DNA of 61,341 nt from Bacteroidales bacterium (GTDB lineage Bacteria > Bacteroidota > Bacteroidia > Bacteroidales > 4484-276): the NCBI GenBank assembly GCA_014860585.1, contig JACZJL010000019.1:1-61341 (forward strand), read 5' to 3'. Numbering within the stretch: the first letter of the stretch is position 1; each line of letters opens with the position of its first letter. The notes beneath the pieces are model-generated. The model saw only the letters and a list, made by a program, of their open reading frames with translations. It ran no database searches and was not told the DNA's origin. The position numbers and the translations under genes are program-made. Positions 35,094-43,958 of this stretch are shown here, in pieces.

Positions 35094-36644
35094 CTATATA
35101 ACTCTTAAACATTTGTTCCATCTAATTTTTCCCGAGAACCACCCTTTATTTTTTTCTAAAGAAAGCCAAACAAAAACGGCTTTTCCGACGACATGGTCCT
35201 CAGGAACGAATCCCCAAAAGCGCGAGTCGGCCGAGTTGTCGCGGTTATCACCCATTAACCAGAAATAATCCTGTTTAAAGGTATAGGAAGTGGCTTCAAC
35301 GCCATTAATAAAAATTTTCCCGTCAATTTCTTTCAGTGCGTTGTTGTCGTATATATTAATAAGTTTGCGGTAGAGGGCAATGTTCTGGGGATTAATTTGC
35401 ACTGTTACCCCTGCTTTTGGGATTATCAATGGGCCGAAGTTATCCTCGTTCCAGCTAAAATTACCAGGGTCATGCGGGAAAATCGGACTATAATGCTCTC
35501 CTTTTGGTCGAATTTCGAGTTCGACACTTCGAATCCGGGGGTTGTTTCTGAGTTTATCAACCATAGCTCTTGTTAGCGGAAGTAGTATTCTGCTTGGAGT
35601 TATCGCCCTTCCTTCATTCACACCGAGGTCATCCATGATCTTTTGAAGTTCGTGTTGAGTAAAACCCTGTCCGGTTGCTGTCACCACGTAATTAAACTGC
35701 ATGTCGTCAGGTAAGTAGGCTTCTTTACCATTTAAATAGACTACTTTATTAATGATCTCGAGCGTATCACCTGGCATAGCCATGCAGCGTTTGATGTAGT
35801 TTTCTCTTTTATCCAACGGGCGGGCAGTTACCTTGTATTTCGACCAAACCCAGTTTCTACCCATACCCGGTTCGTAGCGTTCGCCATATTGTTGCAGGAA
35901 ACTGTTTTCAGCATCTCTTACAATCTGATAATAATCTTCATTTTGTCGTTCCAGCACTACGGTGTCGCCACTGGGGTAATTGAAAACAACGGCGTCATAG
36001 AGTTTCACGTTACCAAATCCCGGGAAACGATAATACGGAAGTTTTAGCCATTCCACATATGATTTGCCGCCGGTAAGCGGCATGGAGTGGTGAACAAACG
36101 GGAATGCTATGGGTGTCATCGGCACTTTTGGACCGTAAGCCATTTTACTTACAAACAAAAAATCACCTACAAGCAGCGATTTCTCCATCGAAGAAGTGGG
36201 AATGGTGTAAGCTTCAAGCAGAAAGGTGCGGATGATGGTTGCAGCAACTACAGCAAAAATAATGGCATCAATCCATTCCCTAGCTGAAGATTTCTTAAAA
36301 ACCGGACGATTTTTGTTGTCAAGATATTTCTCATCTGTTTTGATCCCAAGGTAAGGCAGGTAGATGAATGGAAAAATAACTGCGAGTGCCTGCTGTCCTA
36401 AGGTAAATTTACCGAAAGCCTTTGCGGTTTCTACAATCATCAGGAATACCATAAAGATGTTGATGAAAGGGAAAAACAGCAGCAGGAACCACCAGACAGG
36501 TTTTTGGTTTAACTTGTTCCATTCCCAGTAGTTGAGCAGCGGCACGAAGGCTTTCCAGGAAGCAACGCGGGCCTTGGGGAAAATACGATAAAGGAAGGCC
36601 GGGAAAAATAAAAAAATCAGGATCAGGATGAAAAGTGTACTCAT
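35094..36644 (-). CDS. lepB: signal peptidase I, long Bacteroidota form
   Basis: A 516-residue type I signal peptidase that cleaves Sec signal peptides at the outer face of the inner membrane. An N-terminal DUF5684-like region of several helices (about 1-110) precedes the catalytic domain. The serine is in PTSSMEKSLL near residue 152; the lysine is in YIKRCMAMPGD near 280. The C-terminal box is GDNRDNSADSRFWGFVP. A large insert separates the lysine region from the C-terminal box, typical of this phylum. It lies 52 bp after dapB. Confidence 0.94.
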   Translation of the reverse strand: MSTLFILILIFLFFPAFLYRIFPKARVASWKAFVPLLNYWEWNKLNQKPVWWFLLLFFPFINIFMVFLMIVETAKAFGKFTLGQQALAVIFPFIYLPYLGIKTDEKYLDNKNRPVFKKSSAREWIDAIIFAVVAATIIRTFLLEAYTIPTSSMEKSLLVGDFLFVSKMAYGPKVPMTPIAFPFVHHSMPLTGGKSYVEWLKLPYYRFPGFGNVKLYDAVVFNYPSGDTVVLERQNEDYYQIVRDAENSFLQQYGERYEPGMGRNWVWSKYKVTARPLDKRENYIKRCMAMPGDTLEIINKVVYLNGKEAYLPDDMQFNYVVTATGQGFTQHELQKIMDDLGVNEGRAITPSRILLPLTRAMVDKLRNNPRIRSVELEIRPKGEHYSPIFPHDPGNFSWNEDNFGPLIIPKAGVTVQINPQNIALYRKLINIYDNNALKEIDGKIFINGVEATSYTFKQDYFWLMGDNRDNSADSRFWGFVPEDHVVGKAVFVWLSLEKNKGWFSGKIRWNKCLRVI

Positions 36645-36696
36645 TTGAAAACAGTTTATTGTTTTTTTTACTATTAACTCTATTTGTCGGGTTTTG

Positions 36697-37437
36697 TTAT
36701 TTCACACGGTTGGCAAACATTGATTGCATCAAGTCGTCCATGGTAAAATAGCCTGTTTTTCCTTTTATCCACTTTGCAGCCAGCAGCGCACCGAAGGCAA
36801 ATCCGGAGCGGCTTTTGGCTGAATGCTTTATTTCAATTTCATCGATTGCTGAGAAATAGCGGACAATGTGAGTGCCCGGGACTTCACCGGCTCGCTTTGA
36901 AATTACAGGAAGTTCTGATTTGACGTTGGTTTCGTGGTTTACCCAACTGGTTTTCCGGTCAACCAATTTAATCAGATCGTTGGCAAGTTCTTTGGCAGTG
37001 CCACTGGGAGTGTCTAGCTTGTGGACATGATGAATCTCTTCAATTTCAATATCAAATTGATTGGCAGCGTTCATCAGGCCTGCGATATACCGGTTGACCA
37101 TAAAAAAGATATTAACCCCGAGACTAAAATTTGGTGCAACAATGAGGGTTTTGTGGTTTGAAATACATTCATTTTTAATTGATTCCTTTTCATTTTCCCA
37201 TCCTGTAGTACCGCAAACAACAGGAAGTTGAATTTCAAAGCAACGGCGGATATTTCCGGCAGAAGCAGCCGGAGTGGTAAATTCAATGGCCACATCAGCC
37301 TCATTCAGTTTTAATCTGCCTGATATCCAGTCATGCTCCGAATTAATTTTTGCTATCACTTCAAAGCCTTCCTGCCTGGCTAAAGCATCGATGGTTTTGC
37401 CCATTTTTCCGTAACCGATTAATACCAGTTTTATCAT
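36697..37437 (-). CDS. dapB: 4-hydroxy-tetrahydrodipicolinate reductase
   Basis: A 246-residue NAD(P)H-dependent reductase in the lysine and diaminopimelate pathway. The Rossmann start is LVLIGYGKMGKTID; the catalytic region is EEIHHVHKLDTPSGTA (His and Lys), and the substrate loop includes VVCGTTGW. It is a little shorter than the E. coli enzyme, as is common in Bacteroidota. It lies 2 bp after the DUF5683 gene. Confidence 0.95.
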   Translation of the reverse strand: MIKLVLIGYGKMGKTIDALARQEGFEVIAKINSEHDWISGRLKLNEADVAIEFTTPAASAGNIRRCFEIQLPVVCGTTGWENEKESIKNECISNHKTLIVAPNFSLGVNIFFMVNRYIAGLMNAANQFDIEIEEIHHVHKLDTPSGTAKELANDLIKLVDRKTSWVNHETNVKSELPVISKRAGEVPGTHIVRYFSAIDEIEIKHSAKSRSGFAFGALLAAKWIKGKTGYFTMDDLMQSMFANRVK

Positions 37438-37439
37438 GA

Positions 37440-38057
37440 TTAAAATTTATATCTCAGGGTTAAACCCGGTGAAGGCCGGTATGCAAAATAATGGTAATTG
37501 CTCATTGGTTCGAACCGCAAAGTCAGGTCTTCACTCACATCAAAATCATACAGGTTGGCATCCACACTGGCATCAACGATCTGGAGAATATAAAGCAGGC
37601 CGGTTAAAATATAGGTGAGTTCCAGGTTACGCCGGTAGTAATTCCTCCCTTCCTGCAGCTGGTTCAGGTTGGCATTGTATCTCACAATATAATCGTTGTA
37701 GATAAAATTAGCGGTGTCACCTGCTGCTACTATATTGTATGCATCCCTGAAATTGCGGTACTCCGTTCCATTCAGGCGGATAAAATAATATAAGGTGCCG
37801 AAACCGGCATAAATGATCGGTATTTTCCAGTATTTCTTATTGTATCCCTGGCCTAATCCAGGCAACACAGCCGACATGATTGCAGCCTTTTTAGCGGAAT
37901 GTATTTCCAGGGTGTCACTCTTTACAGGTGTTGTTTGCGCATTGAGTTGTTGTGAGCTCAAAACTATGATGATAAGCACCGGGAATGTTAGTTTCAGAAT
38001 GCCTGTTATGTTAGGAAGGCGTCTCAATAAGCGAAATTTTATTGATGAAAAGGTCAA
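37440..38057 (-). CDS. DUF5683 family exported protein
   Basis: A 205-residue protein. The first 40 residues contain a signal or anchor helix (LKLTFPVLIIIVLSSQQLNAQ), followed by the DUF5683 signature AAIMSAVLPGLGQGYNKKYWK near 62 and two further hydrophobic stretches. It is found between parB and dapB in many Bacteroidota; its function is unknown. It lies 8 bp after parB. Confidence 0.8.
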   Translation of the reverse strand: MTFSSIKFRLLRRLPNITGILKLTFPVLIIIVLSSQQLNAQTTPVKSDTLEIHSAKKAAIMSAVLPGLGQGYNKKYWKIPIIYAGFGTLYYFIRLNGTEYRNFRDAYNIVAAGDTANFIYNDYIVRYNANLNQLQEGRNYYRRNLELTYILTGLLYILQIVDASVDANLYDFDVSEDLTLRFEPMSNYHYFAYRPSPGLTLRYKF

Positions 38058-38065
38058 AAAAAATG

Positions 38066-38950
38066 CTACCTGTAAAGCTGTGCGACAATCCTGTCGAACT
38101 CCTCCTCGGAAGTGAAGTTGATAACGATACTGCCCTGACCTTTAGTATTTTTCTTTAACATCACCTTTGTGCTTAGCGCCTGGCCAAATGCCCTTGTGAA
38201 TGATTGGTATTTTTCTGGTAATGGAGTCGATCTTTTCTTTACTTTTACCTTTCTGGCCTGCTTCACTTTTTGCTCAATTTCCCTGACTGAAAGCTCGTTT
38301 TCGAGAATCTCTGCCAGCAGGTTCAGCTGATCTTCACGGTTTTCGATAGTAATGAATGAGCGGGCATGGCTCATTGTAATGAGGTTGTCGCGAATGGCTA
38401 CCTGAACTTCGGCAGGCAATTTGAGCAGACGTACGTAGTTGGCTATCGTAGAACGCTGTTTTCCAACACGTTTACTTAGTTCTTCCTGTGTGAGCTTGCA
38501 CTCCTCCATCAGCCGCTGGTAGCTGATTCCGATTTCGATGGCGTTGAGGTCCTGCCTGTGGATATTTTCGATCAGCGCCAATTCGAGCATTTCTTCATCA
38601 TTGGCAACTCGGATATAACAGGGCACCTCGGTTAGTCCTACAATTCGTGAAGCTCTTAAACGGCGCTCACCTGCAATGATCTGGTATTTGTCATAGCCGA
38701 GTTTTCTTACGGTTAGCGGTTGAATGATGCCTTGTTCACGAATAGAGTCAGCCAACTCATTGAGTGCGATTTCCTCAAATTTGTTTCGGGGTTGAAAGGG
38801 GTTGGTTTCAATCTTTTCGATTGCGATGTTGGCAATGGCTCCAACCACATAGTTACCTGAAATATCTTTGGAGGTGATATCGGTTTCAGGGCTTTGCAAA
38901 ATCGCTTCCAGTCCTCTTCCCAGCGAGCCTTTTCTTGTTTTACTCATCAT
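38066..38950 (-). CDS. parB: chromosome partitioning protein ParB
   Basis: A 294-residue ParB/Spo0J CTPase and DNA clamp. The CTP-binding box has NPFQPRNKFEE near residue 52 and IAGERRLRASRI near 92; the helix-turn-helix is TQEELSKRVGKQRSTIANYV near 155. The C-terminal dimerisation region ends at residue 294. Its ATG overlaps the parA stop by one base (TAATG), indicating translational coupling. No parS site was found in the window by eye. Confidence 0.94.
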   Translation of the reverse strand: MMSKTRKGSLGRGLEAILQSPETDITSKDISGNYVVGAIANIAIEKIETNPFQPRNKFEEIALNELADSIREQGIIQPLTVRKLGYDKYQIIAGERRLRASRIVGLTEVPCYIRVANDEEMLELALIENIHRQDLNAIEIGISYQRLMEECKLTQEELSKRVGKQRSTIANYVRLLKLPAEVQVAIRDNLITMSHARSFITIENREDQLNLLAEILENELSVREIEQKVKQARKVKVKKRSTPLPEKYQSFTRAFGQALSTKVMLKKNTKGQGSIVINFTSEEEFDRIVAQLYR

Positions 38951-39756
38951 TAGTTCAGGTCTAAATCTATTTCTGAATGTTCAATTTTTGTCATTTTGTT
39001 TTTCTGCAATATTTCCCTGGCCAGGTTCAGATAGTTGATTGCACCGCTGGATTCGGCGTCGTGCATGATGATAGTTTCTCCAAAACTTGGCGCTTCGCCC
39101 AACTTGGTGTTGCGATGAATAATCGTATCAAAGACCATTTGCTGAAAATGAGTCCTGACTTCTTCAACTACCTGCTTGGCCAATCGAAGACGCGTGTCAT
39201 ACATAGTGAGCAATATTCCCTCGATGTCGAGGTTTTGGTTCATCCGGGATTGGACAATCTTGATTGTATTCAATAATTTTCCAAGCCCTTCAAGTGCAAA
39301 GTATTCGCACTGAACAGGAATGATGACCGAATCGGCAGCGGCAAGGGCATTCACAGTAACCAAACCGAGCGAGGGTGAACAGTCAATAATCACGAAGGCG
39401 TAATCGTCTTTAATTTTGTCAATGGCCCGTTTCATCATTTTTTCGCGGTTGGGCATATTGATCATTTCTATTTCGGCGCCCACAAGGTCAATGTGTGCAG
39501 GGATGATATCCAGATGAGGTGTTGTGGTATGCAGGATGGTCTTTGCCGGGTCAAGATCGTCGATGATGCATTCGTATATGCTTGTTTGGACGTTTCGTGG
39601 GTCATGCCCAAGCCCCGAAGTGGAATTGGCCTGGGGGTCGGCATCAATCAAAAGTGTCTTAAACTCCAGTACAGCAAAGCCTGCACTTAGGTTTATTGCA
39701 GTTGTGGTTTTTCCGACTCCTCCCTTTTGATTGGCAATGGCAATTACTTTTCCCAT
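38950..39756 (-). CDS. parA: chromosome partitioning ATPase ParA
   Basis: A 268-residue Walker-type ATPase. The deviant Walker A is KGGVGKTTTAINL at residues 11-23, with the signature lysine; LLIDADPQANSTSGLG and FVIIDCSPSLGLVTVNAL follow. There is no N-terminal helix-turn-helix, so it is the short chromosomal Soj type. It heads the operon parA-parB-DUF5683-dapB-lepB-DUF4412, with a TACTTTTG box 29 bp upstream. Confidence 0.95.
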   Translation of the reverse strand: MGKVIAIANQKGGVGKTTTAINLSAGFAVLEFKTLLIDADPQANSTSGLGHDPRNVQTSIYECIIDDLDPAKTILHTTTPHLDIIPAHIDLVGAEIEMINMPNREKMMKRAIDKIKDDYAFVIIDCSPSLGLVTVNALAAADSVIIPVQCEYFALEGLGKLLNTIKIVQSRMNQNLDIEGILLTMYDTRLRLAKQVVEEVRTHFQQMVFDTIIHRNTKLGEAPSFGETIIMHDAESSGAINYLNLAREILQKNKMTKIEHSEIDLDLN

Positions 39757-39784
39757 ATAGAATATTCGTCAAATTTTAACCGGA

Positions 39785-39792
39785 CAAAAGTA
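39785..39792 (-). promoter_or_regulatory. -7 box of the parA operon
   Basis: The minus strand reads TACTTTTG, 29 bp upstream of the parA ATG; an exact TAnnTTTG match. Confidence 0.55.
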
Positions 39793-39911
39793 AAACTTAA
39801 ATGCTTAGCAGGGCGCTAAGTTTTAAAAAGTAATCAACACAAAACGGATGATGTACGCTGTTGAAGCCTTCATGATTGAAGCATCTGCGAAAAGTGAAAC
39901 TGATTGTCAGG

Positions 39912-40295
39912 TTATTCGGTCTTCAGATCTTCATCAGCGCTTTCGTCGCTAAAACTTTTGTCTTCTTTAAGATCATCGAAGCTAAGATCCGGTGCATCCG
40001 ATGAAGGTTTTTCCTCTACCGCAACCACCGGCTCTTTTCCGGTTTCAATAAATTCAATTACACCGTTCAAGCCATGGGTAAACTTCTCGAAGTCTTCATG
40101 GTAAAGGAAAATCTTATGTTTTTCATAGAAAAATTTTCCCGACTCATTACTAAATCTCCGCTTGCTCTCAGTTATCGTGAGGTACTTCTCACCACCCCTG
40201 GTTTCTTTCACATCAAAAAAGTAAGTCCTTTTTCCTGCCCTAATCGCTAATGAGAAAACGTCCTCCCTGTTGTCCTTGTTAAATGAATCTTCCAT
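39912..40295 (-). CDS. DUF3276/PUR-alpha-like nucleic-acid-binding protein
   Basis: A 127-residue protein with a PUR-type repeat: VFSLAIRAGKRTYFFDVKET then YLTITESKRRF and KIFLYHEDFEKF. The acidic C-terminal tail is disordered-looking. Bacteroidota DUF3276 proteins belong to the Pur-alpha single-strand nucleic-acid-binding fold. The ATG at 40295 is used because the apparent earlier start is a TTG. It is divergent from nusB, which fits an RNA-related setting. Confidence 0.85.
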   Translation of the reverse strand: MEDSFNKDNREDVFSLAIRAGKRTYFFDVKETRGGEKYLTITESKRRFSNESGKFFYEKHKIFLYHEDFEKFTHGLNGVIEFIETGKEPVVAVEEKPSSDAPDLSFDDLKEDKSFSDESADEDLKTE

Positions 40296-40395
40296 TTTGA
40301 TCAATCTTTTGGGTTTTATGATTGCAAAAATATGTATTAATACTTAAAACGATAAATTTTGGTGCAAAATAAAAAAATTGCCCGTAAAAAAAACC

Positions 40396-40403
40396 TACTT
40401 TTG
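40396..40403 (+). promoter_or_regulatory. -7 box of nusB
   Basis: TACTTTTG, an exact TAnnTTTG match, 40 bp before the nusB ATG. Confidence 0.5.
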
Positions 40404-40442
40404 CCGCCACAATATTTTTCATTTAACCTGTTCTTACACTTT

Positions 40443-41405
40443 ATGCTTAGCAGAAGGCATTTAAGAATCAAAACTTTGCAGGCACTTTACGCTTACTTTA
40501 TCAATGATGGGAGCGATTTGCAAATTGCAGAGAAAAACATGCTGAAAAGCACTGAACGTATCTATGAGCTTGCGATTTATCAGCTCTCTTTTCTTGTGGA
40601 AATTGTAAAATTTGCGGCAAAAAGGGCGGAAGAAAACAAGAAAAAGTTCTACCCCACACCTGAAGATCTTAATCCAAATACAAAATTCATCGATAATTTT
40701 TTCACGGAGAAACTAACGGAAAACAAGGATTATCTGCGTCGTAAGAATGCTTACAAGATTAACTGGGTGGACAACGAGGATCTGATCAGGAGGTCGTACA
40801 ATGATGTCCGTGAACTGGATGTTTATAAGAAATACATGGCAAGCTCGAAGCATTCCTTTGAAGAGGATAAGGAGCTGTTTTCCACCATCTTCATCATGAT
40901 TGCCATGGAAAACGATTTTCTTGAGTCGCATTACGAAGAAATCAGCGTTTATTGGGCAAATGATATTGACCTGGCCAATTATTGCGTATTGAAAATCATC
41001 AGTAGTATGAACCAGAATGACGACATTGCCAGGCCTTTACCGCCACTTTATAATGCTGATGGGAAGGATGATCCGGAGGAGGACAAAAAATACATGGTTA
41101 AGCTCTTTCATAAGACCATCCTAAAAAGTAAAGATTACGAAAAAATTATTGAGGAAAAAGCCAGTAACTGGGATTTGAGCCGTATTACGCTTATGGATGT
41201 CATTTTGTTAAAAATGGGACTTGCCGAGTTGATGGAATTTCCATCGATACCTATTAAAGTAACCATGAACGAAATCATCGAACTGGCCAAAATGTATAGT
41301 ACCCCAAAAAGCCGCGTCTTCATCAACGGTGTACTCGACAAAATGATCATTGACCTGAAAGAGTCCGGACAGATAGTAAAGGCCGGCAGGGGTCTGATTG
41401 AATAA
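40443..41405 (+). CDS. nusB: transcription antitermination factor NusB, extended form
   Basis: A 320-residue protein, about twice the length of E. coli NusB. The N-terminal LSRRHLRIKTLQALYAYF is the usual start of NusB. The C-terminal third has the conserved RNA-binding helices: SRITLMDVILLKMGLAEL then MNEIIELAKMYSTPKSRVFI. The middle 130 residues are a Bacteroidota-type insertion. It acts with NusE in rRNA antitermination. The ATG at 40443 is chosen over an earlier in-frame start that overlaps the promoter. Confidence 0.92.
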   Translation: MLSRRHLRIKTLQALYAYFINDGSDLQIAEKNMLKSTERIYELAIYQLSFLVEIVKFAAKRAEENKKKFYPTPEDLNPNTKFIDNFFTEKLTENKDYLRRKNAYKINWVDNEDLIRRSYNDVRELDVYKKYMASSKHSFEEDKELFSTIFIMIAMENDFLESHYEEISVYWANDIDLANYCVLKIISSMNQNDDIARPLPPLYNADGKDDPEEDKKYMVKLFHKTILKSKDYEKIIEEKASNWDLSRITLMDVILLKMGLAELMEFPSIPIKVTMNEIIELAKMYSTPKSRVFINGVLDKMIIDLKESGQIVKAGRGLIE

Positions 41406-41484
41406 TCGAATTCAGGATTTAGCCCCAGTCAGATCATTTATAAGTCTTAAGCATTCATCCATTTATGATAAGCCTTTAATCCAG

Positions 41485-42936
41485 ATGTCAGGAAGAAAAA
41501 AAAGAAAGGTTGACCTGCCCTTACTCGAAAAGGTTGAAATCCTGGATGCAGGCGCCGAAGGGAAAGCAGTAGCCAGGGTTGATAATATGGTTGTATTCGT
41601 TCCATTTGCTGCTCCCGGTGATGTGGTGGATATCAAGGTCGTGAGTAAGAAAAAGTCATTTTACGAAGGGAAGATTGTTAAGTATCATCACCTTTCTGAA
41701 AAACGGGTTGAACCCCGTTGTGAGCATTTTGGACTATGTGGAGGGTGCAAATGGCAACATCTTGGTTATGAGCACCAGTTGTTTTTTAAACAAAAACAGG
41801 TGGTTGACAACTTTACCCGAATTGGGAAACTGACCCTTCCGCCTTTTAACCCCATCATTGCATCCGAGGAACAATATTTTTACCGTAATAAACTCGAATT
41901 TTCCTTCTCCAACCGAAAATGGCTTCTCGAGAATAAAATCATTCAAGACACACCTCCAAATGCCAATGGACTTGGAATGCACCTGCCCGGGATGTACGAC
42001 CGCATTGTTGATTTGGAAAACTGCTATCTCCAGGCTGAACCTTCGAATAGCATCCGGCTTGCCTTGCGCGATTGGGGGATATTGAATAACCTTACATTCT
42101 ATGATTCAAGGGTACACAGGGGTTTTTTACGCACTGCCACCATCCGCACCAGCTCAACAGGAGAAACCATGGTAATCATTGCCTTTGGCGCCAATGAAAC
42201 GGAACAGATTACTGCATTACTGGATCATTTGTTAGAGCAATTTCCACAGATTACCTCGCTGTTTTATGTGGTGAATCCAAAACATAATGACACCATCAAC
42301 GATCTCGAAATTCAGCATTATTCAGGTAAAAATTACATTGTGGAAAAGATGGAGGATCTGAATTTCAAAGTAGGGCCGTTATCCTTTTATCAAACCAACT
42401 CAAGGCAAGCACTCAGATTGTACCAGGTAGTTCGTGAGTTTGCCGGTTTTGAGGGACATGAAACCGTTTATGATTTATATTGTGGTACAGGAACGATCAC
42501 CAATTTTATTGCGAAGAGGGTAGGGAAGGTGATTGGAGTTGAATATATACCTGAAGCCATTGATGATGCCATCGAAAATTCAAAGATGAATAGAATTGGG
42601 AATACCCGTTTTGTTGTCGGAGATATTGCTGAAACCCTTAATGAGCAATTCGTCAGCGAGCACGGAAAACCGCAGATGATCATCACCGACCCTCCACGTG
42701 CAGGTATGCATCCTAAGGTGATTCAGCAACTGTTGAATATTGAGCCGCAAAAGATTGTTTATGTGAGTTGTAACCCGGCAACCCAGGCGAGAGATATAGC
42801 TTTATTGGCCGAAAAATATGTCCTTGAACAAATCCAGCCGGTGGACATGTTCCCACAAACGCATCACGTCGAAAATGTCAGTCTGCTTGTAAGGAAATTC
42901 CCAATTCAGGAGCAATTAGTGAAGCCAATGCTTTGA
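41485..42936 (+). CDS. rlmD: 23S rRNA (uracil-C5)-methyltransferase
   Basis: A 483-residue RumA/RlmD-type enzyme. A TRAM domain (about 15-70) is followed by the 4Fe-4S cysteines in CEHFGLCGGCKWQH near residue 82. The SAM site is TVYDLYCGTGTITNFI near 325, and the catalytic cysteine lies in VYVSCNPATQARD near 430. It methylates a uracil in 23S rRNA. The ATG at 41485 is preferred because the earlier in-frame start overlaps nusB and adds no TRAM homology. Its 3' end overlaps aroK (convergent) by 59 bp. Confidence 0.93.
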   Translation: MSGRKKRKVDLPLLEKVEILDAGAEGKAVARVDNMVVFVPFAAPGDVVDIKVVSKKKSFYEGKIVKYHHLSEKRVEPRCEHFGLCGGCKWQHLGYEHQLFFKQKQVVDNFTRIGKLTLPPFNPIIASEEQYFYRNKLEFSFSNRKWLLENKIIQDTPPNANGLGMHLPGMYDRIVDLENCYLQAEPSNSIRLALRDWGILNNLTFYDSRVHRGFLRTATIRTSSTGETMVIIAFGANETEQITALLDHLLEQFPQITSLFYVVNPKHNDTINDLEIQHYSGKNYIVEKMEDLNFKVGPLSFYQTNSRQALRLYQVVREFAGFEGHETVYDLYCGTGTITNFIAKRVGKVIGVEYIPEAIDDAIENSKMNRIGNTRFVVGDIAETLNEQFVSEHGKPQMIITDPPRAGMHPKVIQQLLNIEPQKIVYVSCNPATQARDIALLAEKYVLEQIQPVDMFPQTHHVENVSLLVRKFPIQEQLVKPML

Positions 42937-43408
42937 AATCCAGACTTTCTCCTTTTATATGAAAGTGCGCCAGTTTGTAAAGATCATCCCGATGCTGCAT
43001 GTCATCAAAAATTTGAACTTTCAATTCTTCATCATTAAGTTCTGAAATGCGCGGGCGGGGACGTTTGGCGTTTTTCAGCCGTAAAAAAAGTGAATCCGGA
43101 TGCATCCGGATATACACCGAAAGCCCGTGCTGGTTGATGAGGTGAATGTTGTCACTGTAGCAGGCTGTTCCTCCGCCGGTTGAGATCACATGCTTTTCGA
43201 GCGAAAAGGTGCTTTGCAGCAGTCTTCGCTCAATGAGCCGGAAGGCTTCTTCGTCGTATTTCTGAAAAAAATCAACAATGGAGATTCTATAGGTTTCTTC
43301 AAATGCATGATCGAGGTCAATGAAAGAATAATCCAGCAAACGTGCAAGTTGTTTGCCTGCTGTTGACTTGCCGCTGCCCATATAACCGATCAGGTAAACG
43401 TTCTTCAT
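42878..43408 (-). CDS. aroK: shikimate kinase
   Basis: A 176-residue kinase of the aromatic amino-acid pathway. The P-loop is GYMGSGKSTAGKQLA near residue 8. DLDHAFEETYRISIVDFF holds the shikimate-binding Asp, and ISTGGGTACY is the conserved GGG loop. The ATG at 43408 gives the normal length; a longer in-frame ORF upstream adds non-homologous residues. The last 59 bp overlap the 3' end of rlmD on the opposite strand. Confidence 0.95.
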   Translation of the reverse strand: MKNVYLIGYMGSGKSTAGKQLARLLDYSFIDLDHAFEETYRISIVDFFQKYDEEAFRLIERRLLQSTFSLEKHVISTGGGTACYSDNIHLINQHGLSVYIRMHPDSLFLRLKNAKRPRPRISELNDEELKVQIFDDMQHRDDLYKLAHFHIKGESLDFKALASLIAPELGISLQAD

Positions 43409-43631
43409 GAACACATTTTGCATGCAAAAATAGTTATTTGTCGATACGTCATAGAGTTTGATTGCTAAACTATTGCTTAACAGGATGTTGAAGCGGGGGA
43501 AGGATGCATTTACACACAATCTTTGGTTGTAAATGAACTATTTACCCCATTGTCTGGTTAAGTAAGCCCAATTCTTAACAATCTGTTGAAAAATTCCCTA
43601 TACTTTTTCGGTTCGATTGGTGTTTTTTTAC

Positions 43632-43639
43632 TACTTTTG
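43632..43639 (+). promoter_or_regulatory. -7 box of the DUF2007-like gene
   Basis: TACTTTTG, 42 bp before the ATG; an exact TAnnTTTG match. Confidence 0.5.
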
Positions 43640-43680
43640 AACAATTCAAGACTGATTTATTCTTCTTAAAGATTCATATT

Positions 43681-43944
43681 ATGGGCACAAAAGATAATTT
43701 AAAACCGGTAGAGATTTTCTCGGGCACATTATGGCAAGCTGAGATTATCAAGGATATGTTGATGGACAATGACATTGAGGCCTATCTTGGAGACGAGATT
43801 TGGGGGATGGATGCTCCTATCCAGAGTGCACCCGAAGCAGTAGGATCAGTCAGTGTTTTTGTTGATCGAGAAGATCGTGAGGATGCCAAAATCATTGTTG
43901 AGCGGTATTATGAGGAAGATGTGATGAGTGAAGAGGGCATGTAA
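43681..43944 (+). CDS. DUF2007-like small protein
   Basis: An 87-residue protein with the alternating pattern of the DUF2007 putative signal-transducing family: VEIFSGTLWQAEIIKDMLMD, IEAYLGDEIW and SVSVFVDREDREDAKIIVER. This resembles a small ferredoxin-like fold similar to the PII relatives. It is cytoplasmic and its partner is unknown. It is monocistronic, with its own promoter. Confidence 0.75.
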   Translation: MGTKDNLKPVEIFSGTLWQAEIIKDMLMDNDIEAYLGDEIWGMDAPIQSAPEAVGSVSVFVDREDREDAKIIVERYYEEDVMSEEGM

Positions 43945-43958
43945 CTTTTTCCTTGTCA

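Noticed and set aside
38066-39756. A parS site near parAB.
   Set aside because: No sequence close to TGTTTCACGTGAAACA was found by eye in the flanking region.
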